Below the pieces are notes generated by a model, which saw only the letters and a list, made by a program, of their open reading frames with translations, was not told the DNA's origin and ran no database searches. 64,000 bases of DNA from Candidatus Schekmanbacteria bacterium RIFCSPLOWO2_02_FULL_38_14. Lineage in GTDB: Bacteria > Schekmanbacteria > GWA2-38-11. Made by a program: the position numbers and the translations under genes. Shown piece by piece: positions 63,221 through 64,000 of this stretch (the stretch's first letter is position 1; each line of letters starts with the position of its first letter). The stretch spans positions 1 through 64,000 of the forward strand of contig MGDH01000016.1 of NCBI GenBank assembly GCA_001790855.1, read 5' to 3'.

Positions 63221-64000
63221 TATCTTAATTCGTCCCCAGCATAAACATCAGAATAAATTTGATTAATCTCAGGGAAAGGGCTCTCCTTAGCAAAATTAAT
63301 CGCCGCATCAATTTCCGATCTAATCTTTTGCCTGAACTCTTTAATCTGCTGCTGAAGAAGAATTCCCTCCTGAAGTAAACGCTTTTCAAAGTTTTCCACA
63401 GGGCATTTCTGGTACCATTCCATAAACTCTTCTTCCGACCGATAGCCCAAATTATTATCATAATTAGGTCCGCAGTGCTCGCGAAACCTATATGTATCAA
63501 ACTCAATAAAGGAGGGCCCTAAACATTTGCGGGCATGTTCAATGGCTTTCCCAGCAATATGATCTACTACCTCTACATCATTACCATCCCCCTTTTCACT
63601 GTATATACCAAATGCCCTTGCAATAGATAAATTATCACGTTCTTCTGGCTGACGAACTGAAAGCGGCGAATATACAGAATAAAAGTTGTTCTCACAAACA
63701 AAAACAACCGGCAATTTTTTCAAGGCAGCAAAGTTTAAACTCTCACAAAACACCCCTTCCTCTGTAGCGGCGTCTCCCAAAAAAACAACTGTAACTCTAT
63801 TTTCTCCTTTCATAACTGTTCCAAAAGCAACTCCTACAGCAACCGGAATAATTCCTCCTACTATAGGGGTCGATCCCAAATAATTTACTTCAAGATCTAC
63901 AAGATGCATAGAACCTCCTTTGCCTTTTGTACAACCAGTGGCTTTGCCTAATATTTCCGCCATCATCGCTCTAAGACTGCCTCCTTTGGCAAGAAAGTGG
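63220..64000 (-). CDS. E1-alpha-like subunit (partial, N-terminus beyond right edge)
   Basis: The open frame runs to the window edge: HFLAKGGSLRAMMAEILGKA with GCTKGKGGSMHLVD next. The ThDP motif is GDAATEEG with an Asn-Asn block (VCENNFYS). This is the usual pattern of E1 alpha (pyruvate/acetoin dehydrogenase type, OXPP family). It is the upstream partner of the beta-like gene at 62162. The start codon is outside the window. Confidence 0.85.
   Translation of the reverse strand, partial: HFLAKGGSLRAMMAEILGKATGCTKGKGGSMHLVDLEVNYLGSTPIVGGIIPVAVGVAFGTVMKGENRVTVVFLGDAATEEGVFCESLNFAALKKLPVVFVCENNFYSVYSPLSVRQPEERDNLSIARAFGIYSEKGDGNDVEVVDHIAGKAIEHARKCLGPSFIEFDTYRFREHCGPNYDNNLGYRSEEEFMEWYQKCPVENFEKRLLQEGILLQQQIKEFRQKIRSEIDAAINFAKESPFPEINQIYSDVYAGDELR

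Noticed and set aside
1-64000. CRISPR arrays, tRNA or rRNA genes, phage genes and diversity-generating elements
   Set aside because: I looked at the gaps and saw no spaced repeats, cloverleaf-type sequences or reverse transcriptase motifs; short RNA genes could still be missed by eye.

Overview
The window comes from an AT-rich bacterium with a Gram-negative envelope: it has an LptE-like outer-membrane lipoprotein, MltG, two secreted surface or lipoprotein-type proteins and a long Wzx-type glycan locus. The housekeeping gene order and the short dispersed palindromes resemble those of uncultivated deltaproteobacterial- or Schekmanbacteria-like lineages. That placement is only an impression and was not tested. 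I saw no rRNA, tRNA, CRISPR array or intact transposon.

Layout. (1) 1-5152, minus strand: a very large lipoprotein cut by the left edge, preceded by an FG-GAP propeller protein. (2) 5153-5707: a gap holding a candidate promoter, a tiny ORF and a hairpin terminator. (3) 5708-21458: housekeeping genes (ugd, yicC, gmk, maf, yggU-like, mtnA, pmbA-like, a GNAT gene, smpB, cell-wall amidase, GerMN lipoprotein, murI, rph, leuS, lptE-like, rpsT, mltG, ruvX), interrupted by short palindromes and a MITE-like repeat. (4) 21506-22465: a HepT/MntA (HEPN/MNT) module with its own promoter and a perfect 20-nt palindrome in the leader. (5) 22507-23586: an uncharacterised nucleotidyltransferase. (6) 23711-64000, all minus strand and tightly packed: about 40 kb of surface-glycan biosynthesis, running off the right edge.

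The glycan locus encodes a flippase, a polymerase/ligase candidate, about eight glycosyltransferase candidates, and activation genes for a GDP-heptose-type sugar (HddA- and HddC-like). Tailoring genes include an RmlC-like epimerase, five extended SDRs, three classical SDRs, a Zn-alcohol dehydrogenase, a Nudix protein and several methyltransferases. The unusual content is three two-gene thiamine-diphosphate enzyme sets (two split transketolase-like pairs and one E1 alpha/beta-like pair) and four radical-SAM proteins. One of these is MTTase-like and one is fused to a zinc ribbon and a Rossmann-like tail.

The best candidates for new biology are the combination of ThDP carbon-carbon chemistry with radical-SAM chemistry in one glycan locus, a three-member SDR paralogue group lacking the canonical catalytic tyrosine, and an unrecognised paralogous GT-B-like family. 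An IS3-type remnant lies beside the polymerase gene and may have supplied its apparent extra start codon. No phosphoglycosyltransferase that would start glycan assembly is visible in the window.
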